From Hypoxylon rubiginosum (lineage: Eukaryota; Ascomycota; Sordariomycetes; Xylariales; Hypoxylaceae): a DNA stretch of 64,000 nt. Under the pieces are notes generated by a model. The model did no database searches. It was not told the DNA's origin and saw only the letters and a list, made by a program, of their open reading frames with translations. Of the stretch, positions 50,674 through 60,190 are shown piece by piece. Every line of letters begins with the position of its first letter. The first letter of the stretch is position 1. The stretch covers positions 186,001 to 250,000 of the forward strand of contig CADCXA010000014.1 in assembly GCA_902806565.1 (NCBI GenBank). The letters are read 5' to 3'. Position numbers and translations under genes: made by a program.

Positions 50674-51320
50674 AGTTGATAGAAGAGCTAGCTGGAATCA
50701 AAAAGGAACTAGTGATAGTATATACAGCACGACGTGGTGATCACCAGCGACGGATTGAGGTTCAGGGGAAGGATAGACGTTGTCTTATGTCACGTGACTG
50801 ACACTGTCAGCAGTTGGCCTGAAACAGTTGGGGTTATTGGACGTTGGAGAGCTGCGCCTCTGCGGCTGAAATTCACTCTTTTGCAGCTATTGCATTTTCT
50901 TCTCTACCTCTATCCTCTCCTTCATCAGACCAACCTTTGTCAAACATGCTCGGTGCACATGTGGTCTGTCAATTCACGTTAAACAAGACTGGCAAACTGA
51001 CCATGTGGAACCTACCGAGCCTTAATGGCGTTCCTAGCTAATAGCATCAATAGACCCCGTTACCCACTTACCTAAAAGGGCAATTATATTCGAAACTACG
51101 GGTCAAGCCGCCGAGATGGCACTTTGCCAGTCAAGGCTTTACAAGTAAGTTACTGCGACATACAAGACTGCCAGCAGTGTGCAATCATCGCGTTATTCAT
51201 TATTCTGTTTACTTAATGGATGTCTGGAGCCCTATCATTTGAAAGGGTTGCAACTTGTTTAGGTGTTAGAGCTATGGTACAACAACCCACAATAGTCTTG
51301 TGATGCTGTCTCAAGGAATC
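50674..51320. other. Intergenic region
   Basis: The left part is the promoter of the small membrane protein gene and includes TGTCACGTGACTGACACTGTC-type near-palindromic sequence around 50786-50810. The right part is the 3' flank of the methyltransferase gene. No gene is visible. Confidence 0.45.
50789..50806. promoter_or_regulatory. CACGTG-centred palindromic site
   Basis: GTCACGTGAC is a perfect ten-base palindrome around a CACGTG E-box, located about 120 bp upstream of the small membrane protein start. Basic helix-loop-helix and bZIP factors bind such sites. Functional use is inference. Confidence 0.5.
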
Positions 51321-52278
51321 TTAGATCACTTCCACTTTGAAAAGGATCCTTCGTTCGTTTGGGCCAGCAAATAATATCTCCTTCTCCTCCCGTCCCTTCA
51401 CTCTCGACCGAGCCCCATCCTCATCGTACTCGGCCCACACATTCACCTTCAGGCCGGCCGCATCAGCAGCTTTCTCGAACATAACCTTCATTGACTCTTT
51501 GCTGTGCCGGTATATAGTTTTATGCTCACCCGGATTGCAAAACGGCGGCTGCAGTATAAACTCCTCCGCAGTCAGCGAGCCGGTCTGCGTCCCAATGACG
51601 GTCGATCCCGGCGCGGCTTTGAGCAGCTTCACGATGTTTCTGCTTGCGGCTTCTTGTTCGGGCTGTGCGAATATGTGTAGGAACATGGCAATGTGAATGA
51701 TATCCCACGTTCCTCTCGACTTCGCCAGGTCATCCACGTCGGAAAAGATGTCGCCTGTGATGAAATGAGACGGGTCGAGACAGTCGCCGTCTTTGAACAA
51801 CGAATATCCTGCGTCTCTAAAGCCTGTGAATACGTCTGCGCCATAGAGTCCGGATAGAGGCGCGCCGTCGTATGCGAGTGTGCGAACGTCTTGACCGAGG
51901 CATGTTCCGAGATCTAGGAATTTGGGAGTCGGGATTGTAGTGGTAAGTCGCTCGAGAGTACGAGAGTAATCCGGATGGCGAAGAAGGCCTTGCTCGAGGA
52001 ACCAGAATTCGCCTATGCACGGCCAGGGGAAGACCTTCCAGGCTTCTTCCCGCTACGCTTTTTGTTAGCCACTGCTGCTTTCATTGCCCATGCAGACTTA
52101 CAATTCGATATATATGAGGGATCACGTCGTCAGGTGCGATGCCGCTCCATCCTTCGAGAAGTCGTCGACACGACGGTTTTAGTTTGTCTCCCAAGCTTTT
52201 ATGGTACCAAGATGAGTCCGTAGAGCGGGATGAGTGGCCTTCAGAGAGCTTCTTCCAGTTCTCTACGTCGTTGGACAT
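51321..52278 (-). CDS. SAM-dependent methyltransferase, fungal specialised-metabolism type
   Basis: Exons 52278..52102 and 52052..51321 give 302 residues. The intron (GTAAGT donor, GCTAAC branch, GTAG end) joins DVIPHIYRI to REEAWKVFPWPCIGEFWFLE. Motif I for S-adenosylmethionine is FLDLGTCLGQD at about 104-114. The acidic motif GLYGADVFTGF, the post-I region TGDIF and the WDIIHIAMFLHIFAQPEQ block follow, with PGSTVIGTQTGSL later. The order DEVIPHxxxIR, then W-P-C-I-G, then FLDLG is typical of fungal class I methyltransferases found in meroterpenoid and polyketide clusters (AusD-like group). Likely an O- or carboxyl-methyltransferase, substrate unknown. It is encoded 5' to 5' with the decayed decarboxylase and dehydratase-like genes about 0.7 kb away. 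Confidence 0.85.
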
Positions 52279-52938
52279 AACGAAATGATATCATATCTGT
52301 TAGGAAGTAGGTAGTTGGAGAGACTGAAAGAAAGTGGGAGGGAGAAGGTGGGGTGGGTAGTAAGAAACAATCGGTTTATACACTTTTTATTACAGGCACG
52401 ATTGATTATTCAGAAAGCGCTTTCAGCTGATGACTCTTACTAGTTAGTACTGGCTTCGCATTTTCGCCTTCTTCGGGCGTAATGGCTGAGTGCGAAGTTG
52501 CGACGTGGGGTAACACAACATTAGAAGCTGAAGCCCCCTACACGAATAATTACAGCGAGGGCCTAGCGAAAATATAGCGAGCATGTAGCGAAGAGGTAAT
52601 GAGAATGAGTACTGCGCGCATTTGGAATTTGCTGATCTCCAATCATTGCCTAACACACGGCAAGCATCATCCAGCTGAGATTGGTCGCTGAGGTGCGAAG
52701 CGGCTTTCAAGAATGCGGTGATGAAAGTCATTGTATATTTTCTCGGCGACCTCCTTTTTTCGGCTGGTGCATTAGATCGGTGTGCAGCCCGAGGTCACCT
52801 AACCGCGAACAATCTTTTTGGATGAGGCATTTCTTGCATTAGTCTGTGTCACCAAAATGGTAATTTAAAAGATGACGGAATATCCTCCCCTAGCTACAGC
52901 TAGATAACTAGAAGGGAGAAGGGAGATAATTGCCGTCA
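52279..52938. other. Divergent spacer
   Basis: This spacer holds the methyltransferase promoter at its left end. A minus-strand frame at 52444-52731 (95 codons) has no recognisable family. I see no supported gene. Confidence 0.45.
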
Positions 52939-53690
52939 TGGACGAGAACCCCGATCAGCATCCGCACGCCGTCACGGCTGAGTTGTGCTAGTGGGTGCAC
53001 TCACTGCAACTGACGGACATCCCGGACGAGTGGTAACGAGAACCAAGTACCCAATCCTCGACGGTCTGGCGTGTGCTATTATCGGATCGCGTTTGACATG
53101 GTCAGAAACAGGCACACGGGCAGTCTTCTCTACGGAATCGACGGGTTCATTATTGCGCAGAAGTTCGGCCTGCTAGCGGCAGCGATTCTCAACTCGTCTT
53201 TCACCAAAGCTCCTAGGTCTTAGTGTTCGAAGACACCATTGGTATGACTTGCACGCAAGCTTGTGAGCTCATGAGCGCACAGTATGGTTCTATGGTGAAA
53301 CGCATGCGGCACGGCTTTGCTTCACGCACTGGTATGACTTCGGCGATAATAGCTTCTCAGAGTTGCACCGACGTCAAGGAGGTTCTCGAAACGCCATATG
53401 GCGGCTTCATCGCTACATTCGGGAATAGGGGACAGCGGGAACCACCACGACGCCTCATACCTAGAATCCTTTAGAACTTGAGGAATACACAGGAAATCTA
53501 GAAGATCAAGGTCAAGCTTTGTGCGAGTATGGCTGCCACACACAGGACAACTAACTGCATCAGGAATATTCAGGAACATCACCTTGATGTGTGGAGTGAT
53601 GTAGAAGGGGTGGACGAGATTGTAGGTCGTGGAGAGGTCGGAGCCGGTATTTAAGAAAGGTGGCTGTCGAATCGTAGGCAAGGCTCGGAT
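52939..53690 (+). pseudogene. cis-Aconitate decarboxylase-like (MmgE/PrpD) pseudogene
   Basis: Three blocks in order match MmgE/PrpD proteins of the cis-aconitate decarboxylase type. Block one begins MDENPDQHPHAVTAELC, has a stop at 52990, continues WVHSLQLTDIPDEW, then shifts frame into TRTKYPILDGLACAIIGSRL. Another shift gives GLLAAAILNSSFTKA near 53170-53213. A large gap follows: the central region is missing. Block two is a clean frame from 53223, EDTIGMTCTQA, SAQYGSMVKRMRHGFASRTGM and TPYGGFIATFGNRG. After stops at 53472 and 53499 the same frame resumes as IKVKLCASMAATHRT and CIRNIQEHH. The copy is thus inactivated by stops, two or more frameshifts and an internal deletion of perhaps 80 codons. 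The intact gene at 53848 is a different branch of the same superfamily (2-methylcitrate dehydratase type), so this is not its duplicate. Confidence 0.82.
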
Positions 53691-53847
53691 GGACTTCGGT
53701 TTCTGACATGCCGTCCGTTCGAGACATCGTTATGATTGGATGCTCACCGGGGACCGGCCTGGCGGCCTGGCGATACATAGCCCCTCCTCCATTTGCACGA
53801 TCTCGCTCTCATATGCTGCCCGATGTCTCTTCAAACCCCAACACAAC

Positions 53848-55314
53848 ATGTCCACTCCAAACTATCATCAGCTTCTTTTAGATATCATACACTATGTCTA
53901 CCACGTCGAAATATCCTCGCACTTTGCATACAAGCGAGCTAGAATAGTGTTGCTTGATTCTATGGGCTGCGCAATCAAGACACTTTCACAATCACTCGAA
54001 GCGCGGGCCTTTGTTGGTCCCGTAGTGCCCGGAACAACAGTCTCAAACGGCTTCAGGCTCCCCGGAACAGCATTCGCCCTCGATCCTGTTAAAGGCGCTT
54101 TCGACCTTGGGTTATTAATTCGATATGTCGACCATAATGATGCGTATTCGGACAGGGAATGGATCCACCCTGGCGACAACCTGGGCTCAATCATCGCGGT
54201 CGCGGATTGGCTTTCTCGCAGTCACGCGGCCGGGGATGCTTGCGGAAAGCTGATCACTTTGAAAGAAGTTCTTACAGCACAGATCAAAGCATACGGAATC
54301 CAAAGTGAACAATGGTTCATCGAGATGTTTAGCTCTCTTGTTAACGGTGATCTGGACGATGCCATCCCAGTTAAGATCGCATCGACGGCGGTAGTCGCGC
54401 ACCTACTAGGGCTGAGCGAGGAGCAGGCACTTAGTGCGCTGGGTCACGCATGGCTAGAAAGACATATTCACTTCGCATTTCACCTGCCGCCTAACGAAGG
54501 TCCGAGGAAAGGCTGGGCTACTGGGGACGCATGCAGTCGTGCTGTACATCTCTGTTTTCTCGCCAAGGCTGGACAACCCGGCCCACCTTGGGCTCTTATG
54601 ACGCCTAAGCGGGGATTTGAGAATATCGAATCCAGTGATGAGGAGTTTCCGATCCCAAAAGATTCTGAAGCATTCGCGATGAAAGACGATTTCAGGCTAA
54701 TTGCAGCCGAAGAACGCGGCACATCTGCTAGCGAAGCCGCAGTCGAACTGGCTATTAGATTGGAGGCCATGGGAAGACCGGCCAGCGACATTGAGAAGAT
54801 GACGATCCGAACGCATCATAACGCAAAGTCGATCCTCGACAAGACAGGCCCTTTAAGGAATCCCAAAGAACGATTCCACTGCATACAGTACCTTGTTGCA
54901 GTTTCCCTCATGAAAGGGTTCTTCATTGACAGCGATGATTATGCCGATCGTAGTCCTTGGGCATCAGATCCGAGAGTCGATGCGCTACGAGATAAGATGG
55001 TCATCGTGGAGGACGAGCAGTTCACCAAGGATTACCATGACCCGGAAGTAGACAGCAAAGCGAACGCGATCCAGGTCAAAATGAAAACTGGTGAAGATAT
55101 CTCTGAGATAGTGGTCGAGTTTCCTATCGGCCATCGGAAACATTCAAAGACTCTGGACTTTATCCAAAAGAAATTCCGAGTCAATATGAACAAGGGCGGG
55201 TTTGAGAGCGCCAGAGTGGATGTGATAACAGGATTGGTGCAGACGAATGGCCTGGCAATTCATCATTTCGTTGATCTCTTTGCGAAAGAGGTAGGATATG
55301 TTGGTAACCCCTAA
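53848..55314 (+). CDS. 2-Methylcitrate dehydratase-like protein (MmgE/PrpD)
   Basis: The reading frame from the ATG at 53848 gives 488 residues in one exon; an ATG at 53740 in the same frame would add 36 residues with little resemblance to the family, so I prefer 53848. It begins YHQLLLDIIHYVYH, then ARIVLLDSMGCAIKTL. The conserved block PGTAFALDPVKGAFDLG follows, and then IRYVDHNDAY with EWIHPGDNLGSIIAVADWLSR, the core dehydratase signature. IRTHHNAKSILDKTGPL and KERFHCIQYLVAVSLMKG complete the pattern. Fungal relatives dehydrate 2-methylcitrate in propionate breakdown, usually with a mitochondrial leader. None is obvious here. Copies in metabolite clusters dehydrate longer alkylcitrates. 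Its position beside the decarboxylase pseudogene and the methyltransferase favours that second role, but no alkylcitrate synthase lies in the window. Family firm, substrate open. Confidence 0.88.
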   Translation: MSTPNYHQLLLDIIHYVYHVEISSHFAYKRARIVLLDSMGCAIKTLSQSLEARAFVGPVVPGTTVSNGFRLPGTAFALDPVKGAFDLGLLIRYVDHNDAYSDREWIHPGDNLGSIIAVADWLSRSHAAGDACGKLITLKEVLTAQIKAYGIQSEQWFIEMFSSLVNGDLDDAIPVKIASTAVVAHLLGLSEEQALSALGHAWLERHIHFAFHLPPNEGPRKGWATGDACSRAVHLCFLAKAGQPGPPWALMTPKRGFENIESSDEEFPIPKDSEAFAMKDDFRLIAAEERGTSASEAAVELAIRLEAMGRPASDIEKMTIRTHHNAKSILDKTGPLRNPKERFHCIQYLVAVSLMKGFFIDSDDYADRSPWASDPRVDALRDKMVIVEDEQFTKDYHDPEVDSKANAIQVKMKTGEDISEIVVEFPIGHRKHSKTLDFIQKKFRVNMNKGGFESARVDVITGLVQTNGLAIHHFVDLFAKEVGYVGNP

Positions 55315-55391
55315 AGCTAGACGCCATGAAGGTAATTCAACTCGAAGACCATGTAAGAACTTTTATTAAATAGGGACTGAGACTAGATCGC

Positions 55392-57515
55392 CTAGATAAA
55401 TTCTATCTCCTGTATCGAGTCCGGGCGCCACCCTTCTCCGTACATAATCCCGTCGACATAGCCACATCCAATAAACTGCCATCTATTCTCCATCGGCCTG
55501 ATGATGACCGGCATTTTACTGCCCTTGAGCAGGGCGATCTTATCACCCACCATCGCAGCACCTGGCAACCTAGCCAGACGTCCGGCATCGGTCCTTGCCA
55601 TTCTGCTTTCCATGGCACTCACGATGGTAACGAGGTGAGACTTCGTCGACGACCATGCTAAGAAGGCCACTGTCAAAACCCCTGCGGCGATGTTATAGAG
55701 CGTTAGGGCGCCGGGGCGGGCACCGAACGCCTTCAGCGGACTTAATCGGCGTAGCCACTTGATCAGCGGACTCCAATCCCTTTTGTATATTTCTAGCGAG
55801 ACATCAATATCTTGGAACATGCTATCATTCAGCATCGCCCTTATATAACTCTCTCGTTCCGCTCTGGTAGGACGAGCCGGATTGGCGAACGCTAATTCTT
55901 CCCAGTCGACCAGGGACCCGGCAAAGGTGGCAACTCGAATCAGGACCTGGGAGACGAGGCTTGGTATCGTCGTGAGAGAGACACCTTTGTTTTGTTTTGC
56001 ATATAGCGCCCATTTCTCTTCCGTGTCATCATCCAGCTCCCCATCCAGAGGGACTGCTATCCTCGCTATAGAGTCTACAATATGGCCCTCGAGCACAAGG
56101 ATCGAACTTCCAATGACTCGAGGCGCGCATGTCGTGCTCTCCCCGCAGGCGCGAAGCTCGGCTTCTTGTCTAAATAGACTTGCCAGGTTGGCGATCGACA
56201 TGTACGCAGTAAATGGGGTGTCGGGTCCCCATGCCTCGTTCTCGGACGATTCGAACGGATCATATCCCCAGTGGGGTACCCATGATGGACGATTAGCTCT
56301 TCCTTTTATAAGATAGGTCGGGTCTCTGAACAAGTCAAGATTACCGGAGTTCATGATTATGGCTGTCGCTGCCTTTCGGAAGCATTCTTCCACCGAAATT
56401 GTATAGTCGGGCACAATCGATACACCAGTCTCGGCTGAATGCTTCGTGGTATGCATCGTCGCCAAACCAAGGACTCCATAGATCCTATCGTGATATCTCG
56501 CGGTTCCGAATTTGTTGCTACTCTGGACTAGAGTGAGCAGATCAGTTGCCGTATGTCCAGACGGCGGCGATGCCTTCGAGGTTGCTTCCTGTTGCCGCAT
56601 CTCCTGACACATCGTTTTCAGCTGGTACATCTTCTGGCAGCAGGCGATCTGCTCCGTGTTACCGACCATGGCCAACAATCCACCCGGCCCGACGGCAATG
56701 AGGTAGCCACGCGAGAGCTCTTCCCAGGACAAGGCGGTGGGTCCGCAGACCATGACGACCTGCTCGGCCAGGCATACCTCCTGTATAACCCAGGTTCTCC
56801 TCCACCAGGAACGTTCTAGAACGTCGCGCAGCCCTGCAATCTCGCGGGGCTGCAGCTCGAACCTCGGGTCATCCTCGATGTCCTTCTGCCGGCCGGCGTC
56901 GACCCCGAACAATTGCCGCAGGGTGTTCCGGAACGACCCCAGCTTGAGCACGCTCAGCTTGTCGACGGCCCAGCGCTCGGACATCTCAGTCCAGTGGCCG
57001 CTGAGGCGCCGGAGGGTGTCGAACGCGAGATCGCTGTCCGGCGTAGCAACGCCAAGCCAGACCACGACGCGTCGCGCGTCCCGGTAGATGTCACGCATCC
57101 GCAGCACCTGGTCCGCCTTCTCGCTCAGGTCATCCTGGTTTATGCATATCGCGTCAACCCATAACCTGCGGTCCTCGTCCGCGCGTCGTAGATGGCAGAG
57201 TGCCGAATGCAAGTTTTCCCCGACGTGGAACGGTCGCCCGCTGCAGTCAATTGGACGTTGGGGCTTCGGTGGACCCCAGCAGTAGGATAGCGCCTCGTAG
57301 GCTGGGCGATCCGCCAATGCGACTATATCGAGCTCGCAGCGGATGGGATCGGCCTCAGATTCAGCGGGTAGCAGGGTGAGGAGTCTGATGCGGGCACCGC
57401 TGGCAGAAGACGCCGCAATGCTCTCGTAAGTGTAAGGACCGATCATGGCGGAAACATGAACAGCAAAACGAGGCAAGTAATGTTTTTCTTGATTGATTCC
57501 ATGCTCTTTGGGCAT
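55392..57515 (-). CDS. HET-domain protein
   Basis: This intronless frame has up to 707 residues; the first ATG is at 57515, and a second in-frame ATG at 57446 (before IGPYTYESI) gives 684 and sits nearer the family start. The HET domain spans about 74 to 245: EALSYCWGPPKPQRPI, then LWVDAICINQDDLSEKADQV, RVVVWLG, and RSWWRRTWVIQEVCLA. A typical downstream region with KFGTARYHDRIYGVLGLA and VPDYTISVEECFRKAA follows. One hydrophobic segment near residues 605-625 (IAAGVLTVAFLAW) could be a membrane anchor. HET domains act in vegetative incompatibility and cell death; which allele or partner it recognises is unknown. It is convergent with the dehydratase-like gene, with only 77 bp between them. 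Confidence 0.88.
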   Translation of the reverse strand: MPKEHGINQEKHYLPRFAVHVSAMIGPYTYESIAASSASGARIRLLTLLPAESEADPIRCELDIVALADRPAYEALSYCWGPPKPQRPIDCSGRPFHVGENLHSALCHLRRADEDRRLWVDAICINQDDLSEKADQVLRMRDIYRDARRVVVWLGVATPDSDLAFDTLRRLSGHWTEMSERWAVDKLSVLKLGSFRNTLRQLFGVDAGRQKDIEDDPRFELQPREIAGLRDVLERSWWRRTWVIQEVCLAEQVVMVCGPTALSWEELSRGYLIAVGPGGLLAMVGNTEQIACCQKMYQLKTMCQEMRQQEATSKASPPSGHTATDLLTLVQSSNKFGTARYHDRIYGVLGLATMHTTKHSAETGVSIVPDYTISVEECFRKAATAIIMNSGNLDLFRDPTYLIKGRANRPSWVPHWGYDPFESSENEAWGPDTPFTAYMSIANLASLFRQEAELRACGESTTCAPRVIGSSILVLEGHIVDSIARIAVPLDGELDDDTEEKWALYAKQNKGVSLTTIPSLVSQVLIRVATFAGSLVDWEELAFANPARPTRAERESYIRAMLNDSMFQDIDVSLEIYKRDWSPLIKWLRRLSPLKAFGARPGALTLYNIAAGVLTVAFLAWSSTKSHLVTIVSAMESRMARTDAGRLARLPGAAMVGDKIALLKGSKMPVIIRPMENRWQFIGCGYVDGIMYGEGWRPDSIQEIEFI

Positions 57516-58307
57516 CGAGAACGTCCGATGATCGATTAAGTCCTAGTATTAGGTACCTAACCAGGGGCACAGTACCCCTGTTCGACCCCTATTCCACCAA
57601 TGAACGACTCCGTTATTAAGGACCATATATTTAACATCTGAATTGGTCTATTTTGACATTAGCAGTGTTATTATAAAAATTGATCAAAAGTATGATGTGC
57701 AGATGCCCAATTGATGCATCATTCCCAATGTGCTCAAATTCCCTATACCTAAAGCTTGAGTAAGCGCAACAACCAACATTCTGATTACCAGTATAGTATC
57801 ATCAGAATCAACCCAATGGATGGGATACAGACGAGACCAAATCCTACCCACCAGCAAACCATAGCGGCCAGCCCGGTGTAGACCTCGGGACACAGGTGCT
57901 GGCAGTATGCTGCCGAAAGGCCGCAATAAATGACAAAATCGTTGCTCTTGTCGATAGAGCTAATGCTGTAGTAAATACAGCCCGAGACGGGACTCGCTGC
58001 TCTTGTCGCCGCTATCTGGTGGTTCCTCGTGCCGCCCGGGGAATGTTGCAAATAGATGAAGTGCGGTGGGCCAAAGCTCTGAAAATTGATGACATAATCT
58101 TAAGTTATAGAAGGTATGCGCTGTAACTCCCTGTAATTATAGCATGGCTTGGCACTAAGCTCCCTATTTTTATAGGGCATTGTGGGTTTTGACACCTGGC
58201 CTTAATTTTATCGAGTTTTGACCGATTTGGCGGTTTTGCCCTCATTAATGTTGGTGCCTCCGCAGCTCATATCCACGAACCGCGAGAAGTATGATTGTGA
58301 GAGCACC
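57516..58307. other. Divergent spacer between HET and SRR1 genes
   Basis: This is the shared upstream region of a minus-strand HET gene and a plus-strand SRR1 gene. A minus-strand frame at 57785-58051 ends in a strong hydrophobic stretch (MVCWWVGFGLVCIPSIGLIL) but has no family match, so I do not call it a gene. Confidence 0.45.
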
Positions 58308-59538
58308 ATGGCTAATACAAATGATTATATCGAGCCAAGCAAATCTTCAAATTCCTCTCCCAGCCAAGACCCATCACCAGAACTCAATTACGGATGCTCA
58401 TCATGGATACTAAGCAGCCAATGCACCTCGGATCTGTACGAAGCAGGAGTTAAGCTCTGGAGAAAGGAAGACTTAGTAGACATCGAGGCACAACTAGCAC
58501 GATCCTTCGAGACGGAATATTTCACAGTGCGGCGTATCGATGGCGTCGTAGCCCGCATAAAGAACCCAATGTATAGGATTCAAAATCCCATTTGGTAAGG
58601 GCTTTCGTCCACCTTTAATATTCACATATCTACGCGGCTAGTCTGACTTGCCTTTTAGGGTTCCACGTCTCAAAACCCAAGGATATTGGCGGCTTGTAAA
58701 AATCAAACCAGATGGCCCTCCAGAGACATATCTCTGCCCTTATCTACTGGAATGGAGAAACCAGACTGTCCCGAGGTATGAAGGGGTGATAGAGTATAGC
58801 AAATCACTTTTCGAGACAAAGCGACAATTGTGGAACAGCAGCATCACTTGCGAGTTGTTCCGAGCACAGCTCCAACGGCTACTAAATACTGGCAAGAGAA
58901 GGATAACAAAGGTTGTATGTTTTGGTCTTGGCGATATGGTCACGAAAACTGGTGAATGGGAAATGAACCATAGGCGCGATACGGGACAACAGGCCTCGGA
59001 AACAAGCGACGTCGAAGAAAGTTTGACGCAGCATGCTATGGCTTTGACAATGGCAGAGGCGATTCGTCACCACACGGGAGTCTCCGTCCAGCTTAAAGCT
59101 CAGGACCCGGCTTATCGCGAGCAGACAAACGAGATTCTAAGCGAACATGGCTTCGAAATTGTAGGCAAGTTTGGGGCAGGCGGCTTCGCGGAAATCGATG
59201 ACGATACCCTTGTATTCGCTGCCTTCGCGTCGACCGCCATTAGTGAAATTCTTGCTGATATTTCGCGTCCCGCATTGGTTATCACGACCGGTGGCAAAAA
59301 GACGTTCAGTGATCATACGTAAGTCAATGTCTTACTTTCTATCACAAGGTGAAAGGGGGACTGACAATCAGTTTCCAGCAAGGTGTTTTCCGACGCGGAG
59401 TCTCCCCGTACAAGGCAGATGTGGTGCGAGTATAGCGTCTCGCATTTTGCCGTGCCGTCGCCCGAGCGGGAACTTTTTAAGCCTTTGACCCAAATGAGTA
59501 TACGTACTAGAATGCCGGGGGTTGAAGGGGCGAGATGA
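58308..59538 (+). CDS. SRR1-like domain protein
   Basis: Exons 58308..58594, 58659..59318 and 59379..59538 give 368 residues. The first intron splits the Trp of NPIWVPRLK; the second has donor GTAAGT at 59319 and acceptor CAG at 59377-59378. Reading through that donor would end falsely at FSDHT; splicing extends the protein with KVFSDAESPRTRQMWCEYSV, the expected end of the domain. The SRR1 core is ITKVVCFGLGDM, then QHAMALTMAEAI and DPAYREQTNEILSEHGFEIV, then DDTLVFAAFAS and SRPALVIT. In plants SRR1 acts in light and circadian signalling; in fungi the role is not established. The N-terminal 90 residues are polar and may be specific to this protein. The start ATG at 58308 is the first in frame. 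Confidence 0.88.
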
Positions 59539-59990
59539 AGAGCAAGGAGCCACCTGGCTAGTCTGGCAGTCGACGGCCACACACAAATTCACTTTTCCTT
59601 TTTTCCTTCATCCTTTCTTTCCCTAGACCTACACAGAACAGCAGTGCATTTACTCCTAGCTCTAATGTTAGGATTGAAAAGTCATCAATTAACTATGAGT
59701 GCGGGTAGTTCGTATTTTACTACACTTCCAAATCGCTTTCGCTCAGTGTCACACTATCTTTAGTGAATTCAAGTACCATGTTCGTTCAACCTTCACGCAC
59801 CTCTATTGGAAAATGTCTGTTAATAGAGTTGATTGAGTCTTATCTTGGTAGCTATTAACGAGCGTGTTTGAAGAAACCCTTCATCACCAAGTCTCTCACC
59901 GTAATAACAGAAAAACAAAGGAAAGAGTGAATGTAAAGCCATATGCCACATGGCTCGCCCTTATCATCTTACTCTACAATCATCCTTAGT
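59539..59990. other. Convergent 3' flanks
   Basis: AT-rich spacer between the SRR1 gene and the small Cys-rich gene. T-rich runs near 59595-59620 may contain the SRR1 polyadenylation region. No gene seen. Confidence 0.5.
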
Positions 59991-60089
59991 TTAACAGTTG
60001 CAGCAAGTCGCCTTGCAAACCCCGCAGCCTCTGCAGAAATACTGCTTCGTCTCTTCGCAGCCGGAGCACACCTGTGACGGAGCCGACAT
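59991..60089 (-). CDS. 32-residue Cys-rich protein, metallothionein-like
   Basis: This very short frame begins MSAPSQVCSGC and ends CKATCCNC. It has eight cysteines in 32 residues, arranged as CxxC, then CxxCxxC, then CCxC at the end. That spacing is typical of small metal-binding proteins and fits a fungal metallothionein, which chelates copper, zinc or cadmium in the cytosol; there is no signal peptide. Support for a real gene comes from the 5' leader: a clear intron with GTAAG donor at 60151, GCTAAC branch at 60115-60110 and AG at 60100 lies in the 5' UTR 11 bp before the ATG. Reading the upstream exon through that splice does not keep the Cys frame, so it is an untranslated leader. Upstream lies a 94-bp tandem duplication. 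The family is inferred from Cys spacing alone. Confidence 0.72.
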   Translation of the reverse strand: MSAPSQVCSGCEETKQYFCRGCGVCKATCCNC

Positions 60090-60099
60090 TTTTCCGTGC

Positions 60100-60151
60100 C
60101 TAATCTTGGGTTAGCATTATTGCATCTGATTCCAATATAACTCCGACTTAC
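60100..60151 (-). other. 5' UTR intron of the Cys-rich gene
   Basis: In minus orientation this 52-bp segment starts GTAAGT, carries GCTAAC about 10 bp before its end and closes with AG. All three signals are strong for a filamentous fungus, and the start codon follows shortly after. Confidence 0.7.
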
Positions 60152-60190
60152 AAAGAAGTAATGTGCGTTAAACTTATGCTCGGACTTGAT

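Noticed and set aside
53322..53681. 119-codon minus-strand frame across the decarboxylase pseudogene
   Set aside because: The plus strand here reads clearly as MmgE/PrpD blocks (SMAATHRT and others), so the minus frame is a shadow.
57785..58051. 88-codon minus-strand frame with a hydrophobic end
   Set aside because: The hydrophobic tail is suggestive, but there is no family match and it overlaps the presumed divergent promoter.
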